Source of the DNA: Neobacillus sp. DY30
GTDB taxonomy: Bacteria > Bacillota > Bacilli > Bacillales > Cytobacillaceae
Direction of reading: 5' to 3'
Assembly (NCBI RefSeq): GCF_030123065.1
Contig: NZ_CP126093.1
Location: 35,001 to 99,000 of the forward strand
Length of the DNA stretch: 64,000 nt
The translations under genes were made by a program, and so were the position numbers. Under the pieces are notes generated by a model that was not told the DNA's origin, did no database searches, and was given only the letters and a program-made list of their open reading frames with translations. Each line of letters begins with the position of its first letter. The first letter of the stretch is position 1. Shown here in pieces: positions 27,207 through 37,852 of the stretch.

Positions 27207-28529
27207 TTGTTTAATAAGAAAACGGTTGCAATCTTCATGTCAGTCATTATGCTGCTCTCTCTAGCACTTGCAGGATGTTCTTCTTCAAGTTCTTCAGAAG
27301 AAAGCAGTGCAGATGGTAAAAAGGTTATTAAATTTATGCATTTATGGCCGGAAGGCAGCTCAAATGCTCAATTCACAATCGTAAAAGATGTGATTGCAGA
27401 GTATGAAAAAGAGCACAAGGATATTAAAATCGAAACTGAAATCCTAAACCCAGATCAATACCGTGAAAAGCTTAAGGTATTAGCTTCTTCTAATGAACTG
27501 CCAGATATCGGTATGACTTGGTCAGATGGTTTCATCAAGCCTTACGTTGAAGGTGACATGTTAGCTCCACTAGACGATGTCGTTGCAAATGATGCAGAAC
27601 TTAAGGATGCATTCATCCCTGGTGTAAAAGAATCCTATGCAGTAGATGGCAAGACATATGGTCTTCCACTTGAGTTAAACATTTCGTACGTGTTCTATAA
27701 CAAAGAAATTTTTGAAAAATATGGTCTGGAAGTTCCAAAGACTTTCTCAGAGTATAAAAAGGTAGTAAAAACGTTAGCTGACGATGGAGTTGTTCCTGCA
27801 ACTGTAGGTGCGAAAGACGGCTGGCCAGCATCATTCTGGTTCATGTACCTTGCTGACCGTATCGGCGGATCTACAATCTTAACAGACGTTATCAAAGGTA
27901 AAGCAAAAATGGACGACCCCGCGATTGTAAAAGCAGCTGAAGAAATTCAAAACCTAGTGGACATGGGCGGTTTCGTTAAAGGTGCAAGTGCATTATCGAA
28001 CGACGATGCAAAAGGTTACTTCATGAACGAACAAGCAGCTATGTTCTTAACAGCTACTTGGGAATTACCAAACTACACAACAAGCCCTGATGTAACACAA
28101 GAATTCAAAGATAAGATTGGCTACTTCAAATTCCCGACTTATGAAGGCGGAAAAGGTACAGAAATTAACAGCTATGTTGGCGGACCTGGAGTTGGTTTAT
28201 TCGTAGCAAAAGATTCTAAAGTTCAAGAAGAAGCAAAAGATTTCGTTGGATACCTTGTGAAGAGATGGGGAGAAAAATCAGTGGTTGACGCTGGCGTAAT
28301 CCCTGCAACAAAAGTAGACACTGCTAGCTTAAATCTTGCTCCAATGTACATTGAAATCTTAAAAGATCTTGGTGAAGCATCAAACGTTACTACGTACTTT
28401 GATACTCAATCCAGCCCAGCAGTATCTGAATTACATCATGATTTAGTAACGGCTCTATTCGGTAAACAAGTAACTCCGAAAGATTTCGTAAAACAACATG
28501 CAGATGAACTTGCATCAGAGAAAAAGTAA
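27207..28529 (+). CDS. ABC importer, sugar-binding lipoprotein (XynE-like)
   Basis: A 440-residue family 1 extracellular solute-binding protein. The signal peptide (residues 1-22) ends in the lipobox LALAGC, so it is anchored to the membrane outside through Cys23, followed by a serine-rich linker. The rest shows the bilobal fold of oligosaccharide-binding proteins. TTG start with AGGGGGA 7 bases upstream. Xylooligosaccharides are the likely ligand from context. A stem-loop follows before the permease genes, and no ATPase gene is present; a shared ATPase such as MsmX elsewhere is likely. Confidence 0.93.
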   Translation: MFNKKTVAIFMSVIMLLSLALAGCSSSSSSEESSADGKKVIKFMHLWPEGSSNAQFTIVKDVIAEYEKEHKDIKIETEILNPDQYREKLKVLASSNELPDIGMTWSDGFIKPYVEGDMLAPLDDVVANDAELKDAFIPGVKESYAVDGKTYGLPLELNISYVFYNKEIFEKYGLEVPKTFSEYKKVVKTLADDGVVPATVGAKDGWPASFWFMYLADRIGGSTILTDVIKGKAKMDDPAIVKAAEEIQNLVDMGGFVKGASALSNDDAKGYFMNEQAAMFLTATWELPNYTTSPDVTQEFKDKIGYFKFPTYEGGKGTEINSYVGGPGVGLFVAKDSKVQEEAKDFVGYLVKRWGEKSVVDAGVIPATKVDTASLNLAPMYIEILKDLGEASNVTTYFDTQSSPAVSELHHDLVTALFGKQVTPKDFVKQHADELASEKK

Positions 28530-28552
28530 AACGGCCTAATTAAAATTAGTGA

Positions 28553-28577
28553 AGAGGGCATACAGGATATGCCCTCT
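28553..28577 (+). terminator. Intra-operon stem-loop after the binding-protein gene
   Basis: AGAGGGCATA and TATGCCCTCT form a 10-bp perfect stem with a 5-base loop; only a short T run follows. It probably stabilises or partly ends the transcript so that binding protein exceeds permeases. Confidence 0.65.
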
Positions 28578-28617
28578 CCCTTTTATCCGCTTTTCAAAAA
28601 AGAAGGGAGTATATGAA

Positions 28618-29493
28618 ATGAAAAGTGTAATGTCTAACAAATGGGTTATCAGCCTCTACGTACTTCCATCGTTACTACTTATTCTTCTATTAATTTATAT
28701 TCCAATTGTCCTGACAGGTTATTACGGGTTAATGGACTGGAACGGCATCGGCAAGATGAAGTTCATCGGTTTAGAGAATTACATTGAATTAGCAAAGGAC
28801 ACAAAATTTTGGCAAAGTGCATGGCATTCCCTATTACTCGGTCTTTTTTCCGCATTGAGCATGGTTGGTTATTTAATTTTATCCTTAATTTTAGCAAGTA
28901 AGATCAAAGGAGCTAACTTTTTAAGAAAAATCTACTTAATTCCGATGTTATTATCTTCTGTAGCGATCGGACAGCTTTGGGCGAAGATTTTTGACCCATC
29001 GAACGGTATGCTTAACAGATTGCTAGTGTTGGTTGGCGTTGACAATCCTCCGCTTTGGTTAGCGGATTCGAATATCGTATTATATGCCCTGTTCATTCCA
29101 ATCGTCTGGCAATATGCAGGCTTCTACATCATCATTTTCTATGCAGCATTAAAAAATGTTCCAGAAGAACTGATCGAAGCGGCGAAAATTGACGGCGCAA
29201 CTCCTATTCAGATTTCGTATAAAATTAAGGTTCCCCTCATTGCAGGTGTCATCAAAGTCATGGTCATCCTGGCAATTGTCGGTTCATTAAAATACTTTGA
29301 CTTAATTTTCGTCTTAACAGGCGGAGGACCTAACGGTGCATCTGAGGTTATGGCCTCTTACATGTATAAAGAAGCGTTCAGCAAATATAACTTTGGTTAC
29401 GGAAGTGCAATTGGATTCGGCTTATTGGTCATCTGTATTGTGGCAACTTGGGTAATCCAAAAATTACTTAATACAAAAGATGTTGACTATTAA
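28618..29493 (+). CDS. ABC importer, first permease (XynF-like)
   Basis: A 291-residue inner-membrane permease of the MalF/UgpA type with about six helices. The ATPase-contact EAA motif is ELIEAAKIDGATPIQISYKIKVP. ATG 28618 is chosen because GAAGGGAG lies 8 bases upstream; a longer frame from 28549 is not supported. It pairs with the permease 18 bases downstream and takes sugar from the lipoprotein encoded upstream. Confidence 0.93.
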   Translation: MKSVMSNKWVISLYVLPSLLLILLLIYIPIVLTGYYGLMDWNGIGKMKFIGLENYIELAKDTKFWQSAWHSLLLGLFSALSMVGYLILSLILASKIKGANFLRKIYLIPMLLSSVAIGQLWAKIFDPSNGMLNRLLVLVGVDNPPLWLADSNIVLYALFIPIVWQYAGFYIIIFYAALKNVPEELIEAAKIDGATPIQISYKIKVPLIAGVIKVMVILAIVGSLKYFDLIFVLTGGGPNGASEVMASYMYKEAFSKYNFGYGSAIGFGLLVICIVATWVIQKLLNTKDVDY

Positions 29494-29510
29494 AAAGGGG
29501 AGTGGAACGG

Positions 29511-30404
29511 ATGAGTAAGGTTGCTGTTGAAACACAAAATACGACCCTATCAGCTTCTTATAAAACCAGTAACACACTAGGAAATAAGATTGGATACGGA
29601 ATTTTATACTTCGTCCTTGCAGTAATTGCGATTGTTCAGGTTTATCCGTTGGTATGGTTATTCCTGTTTTCCTTGAAGACGAATCAAGAGGTTTTCGGGA
29701 TGTCCCCGTTTGCGCTGCCACAAGATCCTCAGTGGGGCAACTATGCGAAGGCGTGGACAACAGGTCACATTGATGTTTACTTCTTTAACAGTGTATTTTA
29801 CACGGTTGCTGCGGTTGTAATAACCGTGATTCTTGCAAGCTTTGTTACATTTGCTATTACAAGAATGGAATGGAAATTAAGTGGATTAGTACTAGGTTTA
29901 TTCATGGCCGGATATATGATTCCACTTCATTCAACCTTAATTCCATTGTTCAATTTCTTTAAATCTGCTAATATGATTGACAATCCATTGTCGGTTATCT
30001 TATCGTATGTAGCGTTTAACTTGCCAATTACGATCATGATTTTATCAGGATTTTACAGAACGATCCCTAGGGAGATTGAAGAAGCGGCGGTCGTCGATGG
30101 ATGTTCCATTCACCGTATTTTCTTCCAGATCACACTGCCAATGACAGTACCAGTGCTTTCAACTACTGTCATCATCAATATGATCTACAACTGGAACGAA
30201 TTTGTATTTGTTAACACGTTCCTAAGCTCCGACAAATGGAAAACCATTACGGTAGGGGTAAACAATTTCGTAGGACAGTATTTGACTGATTGGGGAGCAA
30301 TTGGTGCTACTCTGATGATTAGTATTATACCGGTATTGATTGCTTACTTTATTTTAAGTGATCGTATTGTTGAAGGTATTGCAGCAGGTTCTGTAAAAGG
30401 TTAA
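29511..30404 (+). CDS. ABC importer, second permease (XynG-like)
   Basis: A 297-residue MalG/UgpE-type permease with about six helices and the EAA motif EIEEAAVVDGCSIHRIF. ATG 29511 follows AAGGGGAG by 8 bases. This is the last gene of the island; the next gene, yaaQ, belongs to the conserved backbone. Confidence 0.93.
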   Translation: MSKVAVETQNTTLSASYKTSNTLGNKIGYGILYFVLAVIAIVQVYPLVWLFLFSLKTNQEVFGMSPFALPQDPQWGNYAKAWTTGHIDVYFFNSVFYTVAAVVITVILASFVTFAITRMEWKLSGLVLGLFMAGYMIPLHSTLIPLFNFFKSANMIDNPLSVILSYVAFNLPITIMILSGFYRTIPREIEEAAVVDGCSIHRIFFQITLPMTVPVLSTTVIINMIYNWNEFVFVNTFLSSDKWKTITVGVNNFVGQYLTDWGAIGATLMISIIPVLIAYFILSDRIVEGIAAGSVKG

Positions 30405-30414
30405 TGATAAAGAA

Positions 30415-30446
30415 AAGGCTGACTTGAAATGGGTCAGCTTTTTTTG
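30415..30446 (+). terminator. Terminator at the right end of the island
   Basis: AAGGCTGAC pairs with GTCAGCTTT, loop of 9, followed by a T run. Sequence resembles the terminator at the left edge (2758-2792) and that at 13541. Confidence 0.8.
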
Positions 30447-30548
30447 TATATAAAACACAAAGACAACTGCTGAGCAGCCTAAAATAAGATTTCAGACAAC
30501 TTTCAAAGACAACCGATGTCGAATATCAATGTAACAGGGACAAATACC

Positions 30549-30557
30549 TGTTATAAT
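30549..30557 (+). promoter_or_regulatory. Extended -10 promoter of yaaQ
   Basis: TGTTATAAT is a perfect extended -10 element, about 40 bases before the yaaQ start. The -35 position is weak (ATGTAA). yaaQ needs its own promoter here because the island separates it from tmk. Confidence 0.6.
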
Positions 30558-30598
30558 ATAGGAAAGATAAATGAATGTTGACGAAGGGGTTGGTTTAG

Positions 30599-30928
<330 letters not shown>

Positions 30929-30934
30929 TTTAAT

Positions 30935-31010
30935 GGCTGTGTTAAAGGATACTGTTGATTTAAAAACCTGTTGATTGGAGCGCAAATCAACAGCCTTGTT
31001 TAACACAGCC
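30935..31010. mobile_element. MITE-like element, 76 bp
   Basis: Terminal inverted repeats GGCTGTGTTAAA (30935-30946) and TTTAACACAGCC (30999-31010), perfect over 12 bp, flanked on each side by AAT (possible 3-bp target duplication). Inside, CTGTTGATT occurs twice (30952, 30968) and its complement AAATCAACAG once (30984-30993), so two alternative inner hairpins are possible. No coding capacity. It sits where yaaR is found in B. subtilis. Confidence 0.65.
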
Positions 31011-31035
31011 AATTCATAATAAATCTAAGTGGGTG

Positions 31036-32049
31036 ATGAACTTGGTGAAAACATGGGACCAACTAGAAGAACTGCAGCCTGCCGTGCTAAAAATGTTAAA
31101 GAACAGTTTGTTGAAGACTCGAGTCGCCCACGCCTATTTACTTGAAGGAATCAGAGGGACTGGAAAAAAAGAAATTGCCTTATTAATTACAAAAGCATTA
31201 TTTTGTGATTCTTTAATAGAAGGCTTTAAACCATGTGAGGCCTGTCATAACTGCCGCCGTATTAATAGCGGTAATCACCCGGACGTCCATAAGGTTGAGC
31301 CTGATGGGTTATCAATTAAAAAACAACAAATTCAAGATCTCCAAGAGGAGTTTTCAAAAAAAGGTGTGGAATCGTCAAGAAAGGTTTATATGATTATTGA
31401 CGCCGATAAGATGAGCGTAAGTGCAGCAAATAGTTTATTAAAGTTCTTAGAAGAACCAAACTCGCAGACAACAGCTTTTCTATTATCAGAGCAGCCGCAG
31501 CAACTGCTGCCAACGATCCTCTCACGGTGCCAAATTTTATCATTTAAACCATTATCTCCTCTAGCCATGATTAATCAACTGACTCAAAATGGCGTAAATC
31601 CAATGAAAGCACCCTTATTAGCACAGCTAACGAATAACCTTGAGGAGGCATATGAATTAAATGTCGATGATTGGTTTGCACAAGCCCAAAAAATAGTGTT
31701 AAAATTATATGAGGTGTTGAGGAAAAATCCTTTAGAAGCAATGGTTACTCTTCAAGGAGATTGGTTCTCACACTTTAAAGAGAAAGAACAGATTAATCGT
31801 GGTTTAGATCTTTTACTTCTTATTTTTAAGGATTTATTATATATACAATTAGATAAACAGGAGCAAATTGTCTTTAAAGCTGAAAGTGAACGGTTAAGAC
31901 AATATGCTCTTGAAACATCCGGACGGCGGTTATCGGATCAAATGTCGGCTATTCTCGAGGCAAAAAGGAAGCTTGCGGCGAATATGAACCCGCAGCTAAT
32001 GATGGAAGAGCTTGTGTTGAATTTGCAGGAGGGATCTTCATTTGTATGA
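31036..32049 (+). CDS. holB: DNA polymerase III delta' subunit
   Basis: Clamp-loader subunit, 337 residues from ATG 31036. Features: Walker A-like GIRGTGKKEIALL, zinc cysteines in CDSLIEGFKPCEACHNC, sensor LLKFLEEPNSQTTAFLL and the SRC motif (TILSRCQ). The start is uncertain: GTG 31048 aligns better with B. subtilis HolB and has a GGGTGAT sequence about 10 bases upstream, while ATG 31036 and GTG 31033 lack a clear ribosome binding site. It overlaps ricT by 8 bases. Confidence 0.93.
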   Translation: MNLVKTWDQLEELQPAVLKMLKNSLLKTRVAHAYLLEGIRGTGKKEIALLITKALFCDSLIEGFKPCEACHNCRRINSGNHPDVHKVEPDGLSIKKQQIQDLQEEFSKKGVESSRKVYMIIDADKMSVSAANSLLKFLEEPNSQTTAFLLSEQPQQLLPTILSRCQILSFKPLSPLAMINQLTQNGVNPMKAPLLAQLTNNLEEAYELNVDDWFAQAQKIVLKLYEVLRKNPLEAMVTLQGDWFSHFKEKEQINRGLDLLLLIFKDLLYIQLDKQEQIVFKAESERLRQYALETSGRRLSDQMSAILEAKRKLAANMNPQLMMEELVLNLQEGSSFV

Positions 32050-32869
32050 TGTTGTAGGAGTACGCTTTAAAAAAGCGGGTAAAATCTATTATTTTGATCC
32101 TGGAGACCTCTCAATTCAAAAGGATGACTTTGTAATCGTTGAAACAGTGCGCGGCGTAGAATACGGCAGGGCAGTTGTTCCACGTAAACAGGTTGAAGAG
32201 CACGATGTCGTTTTACCTTTAAAAAAGGTAGTGAGAATTGCAGATCACAAGGATCGAATGATCGTTGAGGAGAATAAACAAGCTGCCCAGGAAGCTTATG
32301 ATGTTTGTAATGAAAAAGTAATCGGACATCAGCTAGATATGAAACTAGTGGATGTTGAATATACATTTGACCGAAATAAAGTGATCTTCTACTTTACTGC
32401 TGACGGAAGAGTAGATTTTCGTGAGTTAGTAAAAGATTTAGCGTCTATTTTTCGGACAAGAATTGAATTACGCCAAATCGGAGTCCGGGATGAAGCAAAA
32501 ATGCTTGGGGGAATTGGTCCGTGCGGAAGAATGCTATGTTGTTCCACATTTTTAGGTGATTTTGATCCCGTGTCCATTAAGATGGCAAAGGACCAAAATC
32601 TTTCACTTAATCCTACTAAGATATCCGGTTTATGCGGCAGACTTATGTGCTGTTTAAAATATGAAAATGATGAATATGAAGCTGCTAAGGAACAACTGCC
32701 TGATTTAGGCGAAATAATCCAAACTCCTCAAGGTCGAGGAAAAGTGGTAGGATTAAATATATTAGAACGGGTACTTCAGGTCGAATTAAAGGAACAGGAA
32801 CGAGTTCTGGAGTATACATTAGACGAAATCATTAAAGAGGGCGCCTTGTCAATACAGTCCACAGATTAA
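32042..32869 (+). CDS. ricT: RicT (YaaT), PSP1-domain regulator of RNase Y
   Basis: A 275-residue PSP1 C-terminal domain protein. In B. subtilis it forms the Y-complex with RicA and RicF, which binds [4Fe-4S] clusters and adjusts RNase Y, competence and sporulation. Cluster cysteines are visible in GPCGRMLCCSTF and SGLCGRLMCCLKYE. The TTG start lies 8 bases after AGGAGGG and overlaps the holB end, so translation is probably coupled. Confidence 0.94.
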   Translation: MYDVVGVRFKKAGKIYYFDPGDLSIQKDDFVIVETVRGVEYGRAVVPRKQVEEHDVVLPLKKVVRIADHKDRMIVEENKQAAQEAYDVCNEKVIGHQLDMKLVDVEYTFDRNKVIFYFTADGRVDFRELVKDLASIFRTRIELRQIGVRDEAKMLGGIGPCGRMLCCSTFLGDFDPVSIKMAKDQNLSLNPTKISGLCGRLMCCLKYENDEYEAAKEQLPDLGEIIQTPQGRGKVVGLNILERVLQVELKEQERVLEYTLDEIIKEGALSIQSTD

Positions 32870-32881
32870 GAGGTGTGCGAC

Positions 32882-33253
32882 GTGGATAAAAAAGAGATAT
32901 TTGAATCAGTAAGTAATATGGAAACACAAATTGGCCATCTTTACCAACAGCTTGGGGAATTAAAGCAGCATTTAGCCGAGATACTAGAAGAGAATCATTA
33001 TTTAAAGCTAGAAAATGAACATCTAAGACGCCGTTTAGATGTAACCACGGACAAAGAAAAGAAAGATGAGAAAGTAAAAAAAGGGACAACTTCTCGAGAG
33101 TCTGCCGGAGACCGGACACTAGATATCGGAGAGGGCTATGATAACCTTGCTCGTCTATATCAAGAAGGATTTCATATTTGTAATCTCCATTTTGGAAGCC
33201 TGCGTAAGGAAGGCGATTGTTTATTTTGTCTCTCCTTCCTTAATAAGAAATAA
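32882..33253 (+). CDS. yabA: Replication initiation control protein YabA
   Basis: A 123-residue negative regulator of DNA replication that binds DnaA and DnaN. The N-terminal 60 residues form the leucine-zipper coiled coil (tetramer), and the C-terminal zinc domain has [20 protein letters not shown] with the ligands Cys, His, Cys, Cys. GTG 32882 is chosen because AGAGGTG lies 6 bases upstream and the protein then begins MDKKE as in B. subtilis. Confidence 0.95.
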   Translation: MDKKEIFESVSNMETQIGHLYQQLGELKQHLAEILEENHYLKLENEHLRRRLDVTTDKEKKDEKVKKGTTSRESAGDRTLDIGEGYDNLARLYQEGFHICNLHFGSLRKEGDCLFCLSFLNKK

Positions 33254-33260
33254 TTTAAAG

Positions 33261-33289
33261 AGGTTGACTCAGGTCAGCCTTATTTTTTT
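33261..33289 (+). terminator. Terminator after yabA
   Basis: AGGTTGAC and GTCAGCCT form an 8-bp stem (one G-T pair) with a 4-base loop, followed by TATTTTTTT. Confidence 0.75.
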
Positions 33290-33311
33290 ACATATTTAGA
33301 GGTGTATAGGT

Positions 33312-34052
33312 ATGGTTCTGTTAAAGGGTGATGAACGGCTTGATTACTTGCTGGCTGAAAATCTAAGGATAATCCAAAGTCCGTCAGTTTTTGCTTTTTC
33401 ACTAGATGCGGTTTTACTCGCACGGTTTGTGTATGTCCCAATACAAAAGGGGAATTTAATTGACTTATGTAGTGGGAATGGTGTAATCCCCTTATTTTTA
33501 AGTGCCCGTACAAAGGGGAATATTATAGGTGTGGAAATACAGGAACGTCTTTATGACATGGCAGTAAGAAGTATTGAGTATAACAATCTTCAGGAGCGCC
33601 TTCAGATGATTCATGGTGATATAAAGGAAATGCCAAAACAATTAGGTTATGGAAAATATGATGTAGTCACCTGCAATCCTCCTTATTTTACAACAGCTTC
33701 AAAAGATGAAATAAATCCCAATGAACACCTGGCGATTGCCCGCCATGAGATACTATGTACTCTTGAAGATGCGGTAAAGGCATCAAGCCAGTTGGTGAAA
33801 CAGGGCGGAAAGGTGGCATTTGTCCATCGTCCAGGAAGATTAATGGATATTATTACGGTTATGCGGCAGTACCGCCTTGAACCGAAGCGCATCCAATTTG
33901 TCTATCCAAAGCAGGGGAAAGAGGCAAATACATTATTAATTGAAGCGATTAAAGACGGCAGTCCAGATTTAAAAATTCTTCCACCTTTATTTGTCTATAA
34001 TGAACAGGGTGATTACACAGCTGAGATTAGTAAGATTTTATATGGAGAATAA
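33312..34052 (+). CDS. trmN6: tRNA1(Val) adenine-N6-methyltransferase (YabB/TrmN6)
   Basis: A 246-residue SAM-dependent methyltransferase: motif [14 protein letters not shown] and the adenine-N6 motif [10 protein letters not shown]. It methylates A37 of tRNA1(Val) in the E. coli homologue. It is followed after 18 bases by rsmI; in B. subtilis the GIY-YIG gene yazA lies between them and is missing here. Confidence 0.9.
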   Translation: MVLLKGDERLDYLLAENLRIIQSPSVFAFSLDAVLLARFVYVPIQKGNLIDLCSGNGVIPLFLSARTKGNIIGVEIQERLYDMAVRSIEYNNLQERLQMIHGDIKEMPKQLGYGKYDVVTCNPPYFTTASKDEINPNEHLAIARHEILCTLEDAVKASSQLVKQGGKVAFVHRPGRLMDIITVMRQYRLEPKRIQFVYPKQGKEANTLLIEAIKDGSPDLKILPPLFVYNEQGDYTAEISKILYGE

Positions 34053-34070
34053 GGACAGGGAGTTGTTAGC

Positions 34071-34949
34071 ATGTGGCAGCAAAAAAGCTTTGAAAATGAG
34101 GAACAAAAGGGTATCCTTTATCTTGTCCCAACACCAATTGGCAACCTTGAGGATATGAGTTTTCGTGCAGTAAGAATATTAAAGGAAGCAGATTTGATTG
34201 CAGCGGAGGATACAAGAAATACGAAGAAGTTATGCAATTATTTTGAAATTCAAACACCAGTTGTCAGCTATCATGAGCATAATAAAGAATCCAGTGGTGA
34301 AAAGCTTATTCATAAAATTAAGGAGGGCATGAAAATTGCCTTGGTGAGTGACGCTGGAATGCCAGCTATTTCAGACCCGGGTTATGAGCTTGTAGAGGCA
34401 GCAATAAGCGAAAGGGTCCCTGTAGTGCCATTACCGGGAGCTAATGCAGCCCTCCCGGCATTAGTTGCCTCAGGACTTACCTGCCAGCCTTTCTATTTCT
34501 ATGGATTTTTAAATAGAAGTAAGAAGGAAAAGAAATTAGAGTTAGAGAGTTTGAAAAAGCAAACCGGAACACTTATTTTCTATGAGTCACCTCACCGGCT
34601 TAAAGAAACCTTAACCGTCATGAATGAAATTCTCGGAAATCGAAAAGCTGCGATTTGCAGGGAATTAACGAAGAAATTTGAGGAATTCATAAGGGGAAGT
34701 TTAGCTGAAGTACTGGAATGGGCTCAAAGGAATGAAATTCGCGGAGAATTTTGCTTGATTATTGAAGGTGCTGATGAAAGCAAGGTAAACGAAGAAGAAA
34801 GTACCTGGTGGGAAACCTTGTCGATTGAAGAACATGTAAATCATTACATAAGTTTAAAAAATCTCCCATCAAAAGAGGCAATAAAACAAACAGCAAAAGA
34901 TCGAGCTATAAATAAACGAGATGTATATCAGTCCTACCATATCGACTAA
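34071..34949 (+). CDS. rsmI: 16S rRNA C1402 2'-O-methyltransferase RsmI (YabC)
   Basis: A 292-residue tetrapyrrole-methylase-fold enzyme that methylates the ribose of C1402 in the ribosomal P site. Motifs: LVPTPIGNLEDMSFRA at the N terminus, AEDTRNTKKL, and the SAM-binding SDAGMPAISDPGYELV and PLPGANAALPALVASGL. The C-terminal part is shorter than in B. subtilis by only a few residues. ATG follows GGGAG. Confidence 0.95.
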   Translation: MWQQKSFENEEQKGILYLVPTPIGNLEDMSFRAVRILKEADLIAAEDTRNTKKLCNYFEIQTPVVSYHEHNKESSGEKLIHKIKEGMKIALVSDAGMPAISDPGYELVEAAISERVPVVPLPGANAALPALVASGLTCQPFYFYGFLNRSKKEKKLELESLKKQTGTLIFYESPHRLKETLTVMNEILGNRKAAICRELTKKFEEFIRGSLAEVLEWAQRNEIRGEFCLIIEGADESKVNEEESTWWETLSIEEHVNHYISLKNLPSKEAIKQTAKDRAINKRDVYQSYHID

Positions 34950-34956
34950 TCATCAT

Positions 34957-34990
34957 AAAAAAGGCTTCTCCCGCTAGCAGCAGGAGAAGC
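34957..34990 (-). terminator. Terminator of abrB (probably also rsmI)
   Basis: GGAGAAGC and GCTTCTCC form an 8-bp stem; on the minus strand it is followed by CTTTTTT, a good T run for abrB. On the plus strand the following sequence is less T-rich. Confidence 0.75.
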
Positions 34991-35000
34991 TTCATTTATA

Positions 35001-35285
35001 TTATTTAGCTAATTCAAACTGGCTTTTGATTTCATTAACTAATTGTTCTGCACCTTCGCGGCTAAGGATTAACTTTCCGCCAGCAAGTGCTAAGTTATCA
35101 TCAGAAACTTCACCAGTTACTTGGCAAGTCATATTAGGCTTATATTTCTTTAAGATAATGCGCTCATCATCAACATAAATTTCTAGTGCATCTTTTTCGG
35201 CAATACCAAGTGTTCTTCTTAATTCGATAGGAATTACTACACGACCTAATTCATCAACTTTACGGACAATACCTGTAGATTTCAT
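35001..35285 (-). CDS. abrB: Transition state regulator AbrB
   Basis: A 94-residue swapped-hairpin DNA-binding protein that represses stationary-phase genes during growth. The N-terminal domain KSTGIVRKVDELGRVVIPIE is the standard AbrB domain; the C-terminal half is the multimerisation domain. Its gene is repressed by Spo0A; two tandem 0A boxes follow its promoter. Orientation opposite to metS matches B. subtilis. Confidence 0.97.
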   Translation of the reverse strand: MKSTGIVRKVDELGRVVIPIELRRTLGIAEKDALEIYVDDERIILKKYKPNMTCQVTGEVSDDNLALAGGKLILSREGAEQLVNEIKSQFELAK

Positions 35286-35333
35286 TTTATTAGCTCCTCT
35301 CGTATTTAACCTATTAATTTATTTCTCTATCAA

Positions 35334-35350
35334 TTCGTCATTATTCGACA
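35334..35350 (-). promoter_or_regulatory. Tandem Spo0A boxes in the abrB leader
   Basis: On the minus strand TGTCGAA-TAA-TGACGAA gives two 0A boxes (35350-35344 and 35340-35334), 10 bases apart and about 10-26 bases after the predicted abrB transcription start. This matches the known Spo0A repression sites of B. subtilis abrB. Confidence 0.88.
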
Positions 35351-35366
35351 ATATTTTTATAAATTT

Positions 35367-35395
35367 ATAATACCAGCCATTCCCATTTCCGTCAA
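35367..35395 (-). promoter_or_regulatory. Sigma-A promoter of abrB
   Basis: On the minus strand TTGACG (35395-35390), 17-base spacer, TATTAT (35372-35367). Confidence 0.75.
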
Positions 35396-35541
35396 TTATT
35401 TTATGGTAAAGAAATGGTGGAAAATATTATCAATTCACAAAAATGTTGATATACCAATAAAAAACTGAATGACTATTCAGATAAAGTGAGATTTTAATAT
35501 TTTTGTTTTGTAGAAATTACATTTTTTTTTATTATTTTCAA

Positions 35542-35591
35542 TTCGACAAAAAACTACAATAACCAACTATTTACTTCATATAATTTCGACA
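35542..35591 (-). promoter_or_regulatory. Two further Spo0A box sequences between abrB and metS
   Basis: TTCGACA at 35542-35548 and 35585-35591 (TGTCGAA on the minus strand), 43 bases apart. They lie about 180-230 bases upstream of the abrB start. The rest of this roughly 480-base gap holds a short palindrome CTGAAT-N4-ATTCAG (35465-35480), a run of eight G (35608-35615) and the metS promoter. Confidence 0.45.
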
Positions 35592-35662
35592 GAGGGCTCA
35601 GTTTTTTGGGGGGGGCGATGGAAAAATAATAAAATAAATCTACTGTTTATAAATGGGCTTTA

Positions 35663-35691
35663 TTGCACATTTATGGTTTTTTGGGTATATT
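35663..35691 (+). promoter_or_regulatory. Sigma-A promoter of metS
   Basis: TTGCAC (35663-35668), 17-base spacer, TATATT (35686-35691), about 80 bases before the metS start. No T-box or S-box structure is seen in the leader. Confidence 0.65.
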
Positions 35692-35735
35692 TTGATGATA
35701 TAAGAGGATGAAATAAGGTAATAATGTTTTAATAG

Positions 35736-37733
<1,998 letters not shown>

Positions 37734-37751
37734 GTACATGTAGAAATTTTG

Positions 37752-37799
37752 AATGGAAATGTTCCACGTGAAACAAATTTCGTGGCATTTCCATTTTTT
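37752..37799 (+). terminator. Terminator of metS
   Basis: A long stem: AATGGAAATG then CCACG on the left, CGTGG then CATTTCCATT on the right, followed by TTTTTT. The left arm overlaps the parS site. Confidence 0.9.
37760..37775. other. parS: parS centromere site (Spo0J/ParB binding)
   Basis: TGTTCCACGTGAAACA matches the 16-bp Bacillus parS consensus TGTTNCACGTGAAACA at every position. From memory, B. subtilis has one of its origin-proximal parS sites at metS, so both sequence and place agree. Here it lies in the metS terminator hairpin. Confidence 0.93.
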
Positions 37800-37852
37800 C
37801 TTTATTGGTTCGACATGTGAAAGCAATAATATTCTACAAAGGAGTTTGATTT

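Noticed and set aside
2805..30404. Prophage origin of the island, by analogy with CP4-6 of E. coli
   Set aside because: No integrase, capsid, terminase or other phage genes are present in or beside it.
2758..30446. Direct repeats as attachment sites at the island edges
   Set aside because: The shared AAGGCTG-C sequences are parts of terminators that also occur at 13541, so they are not specific to the edges.
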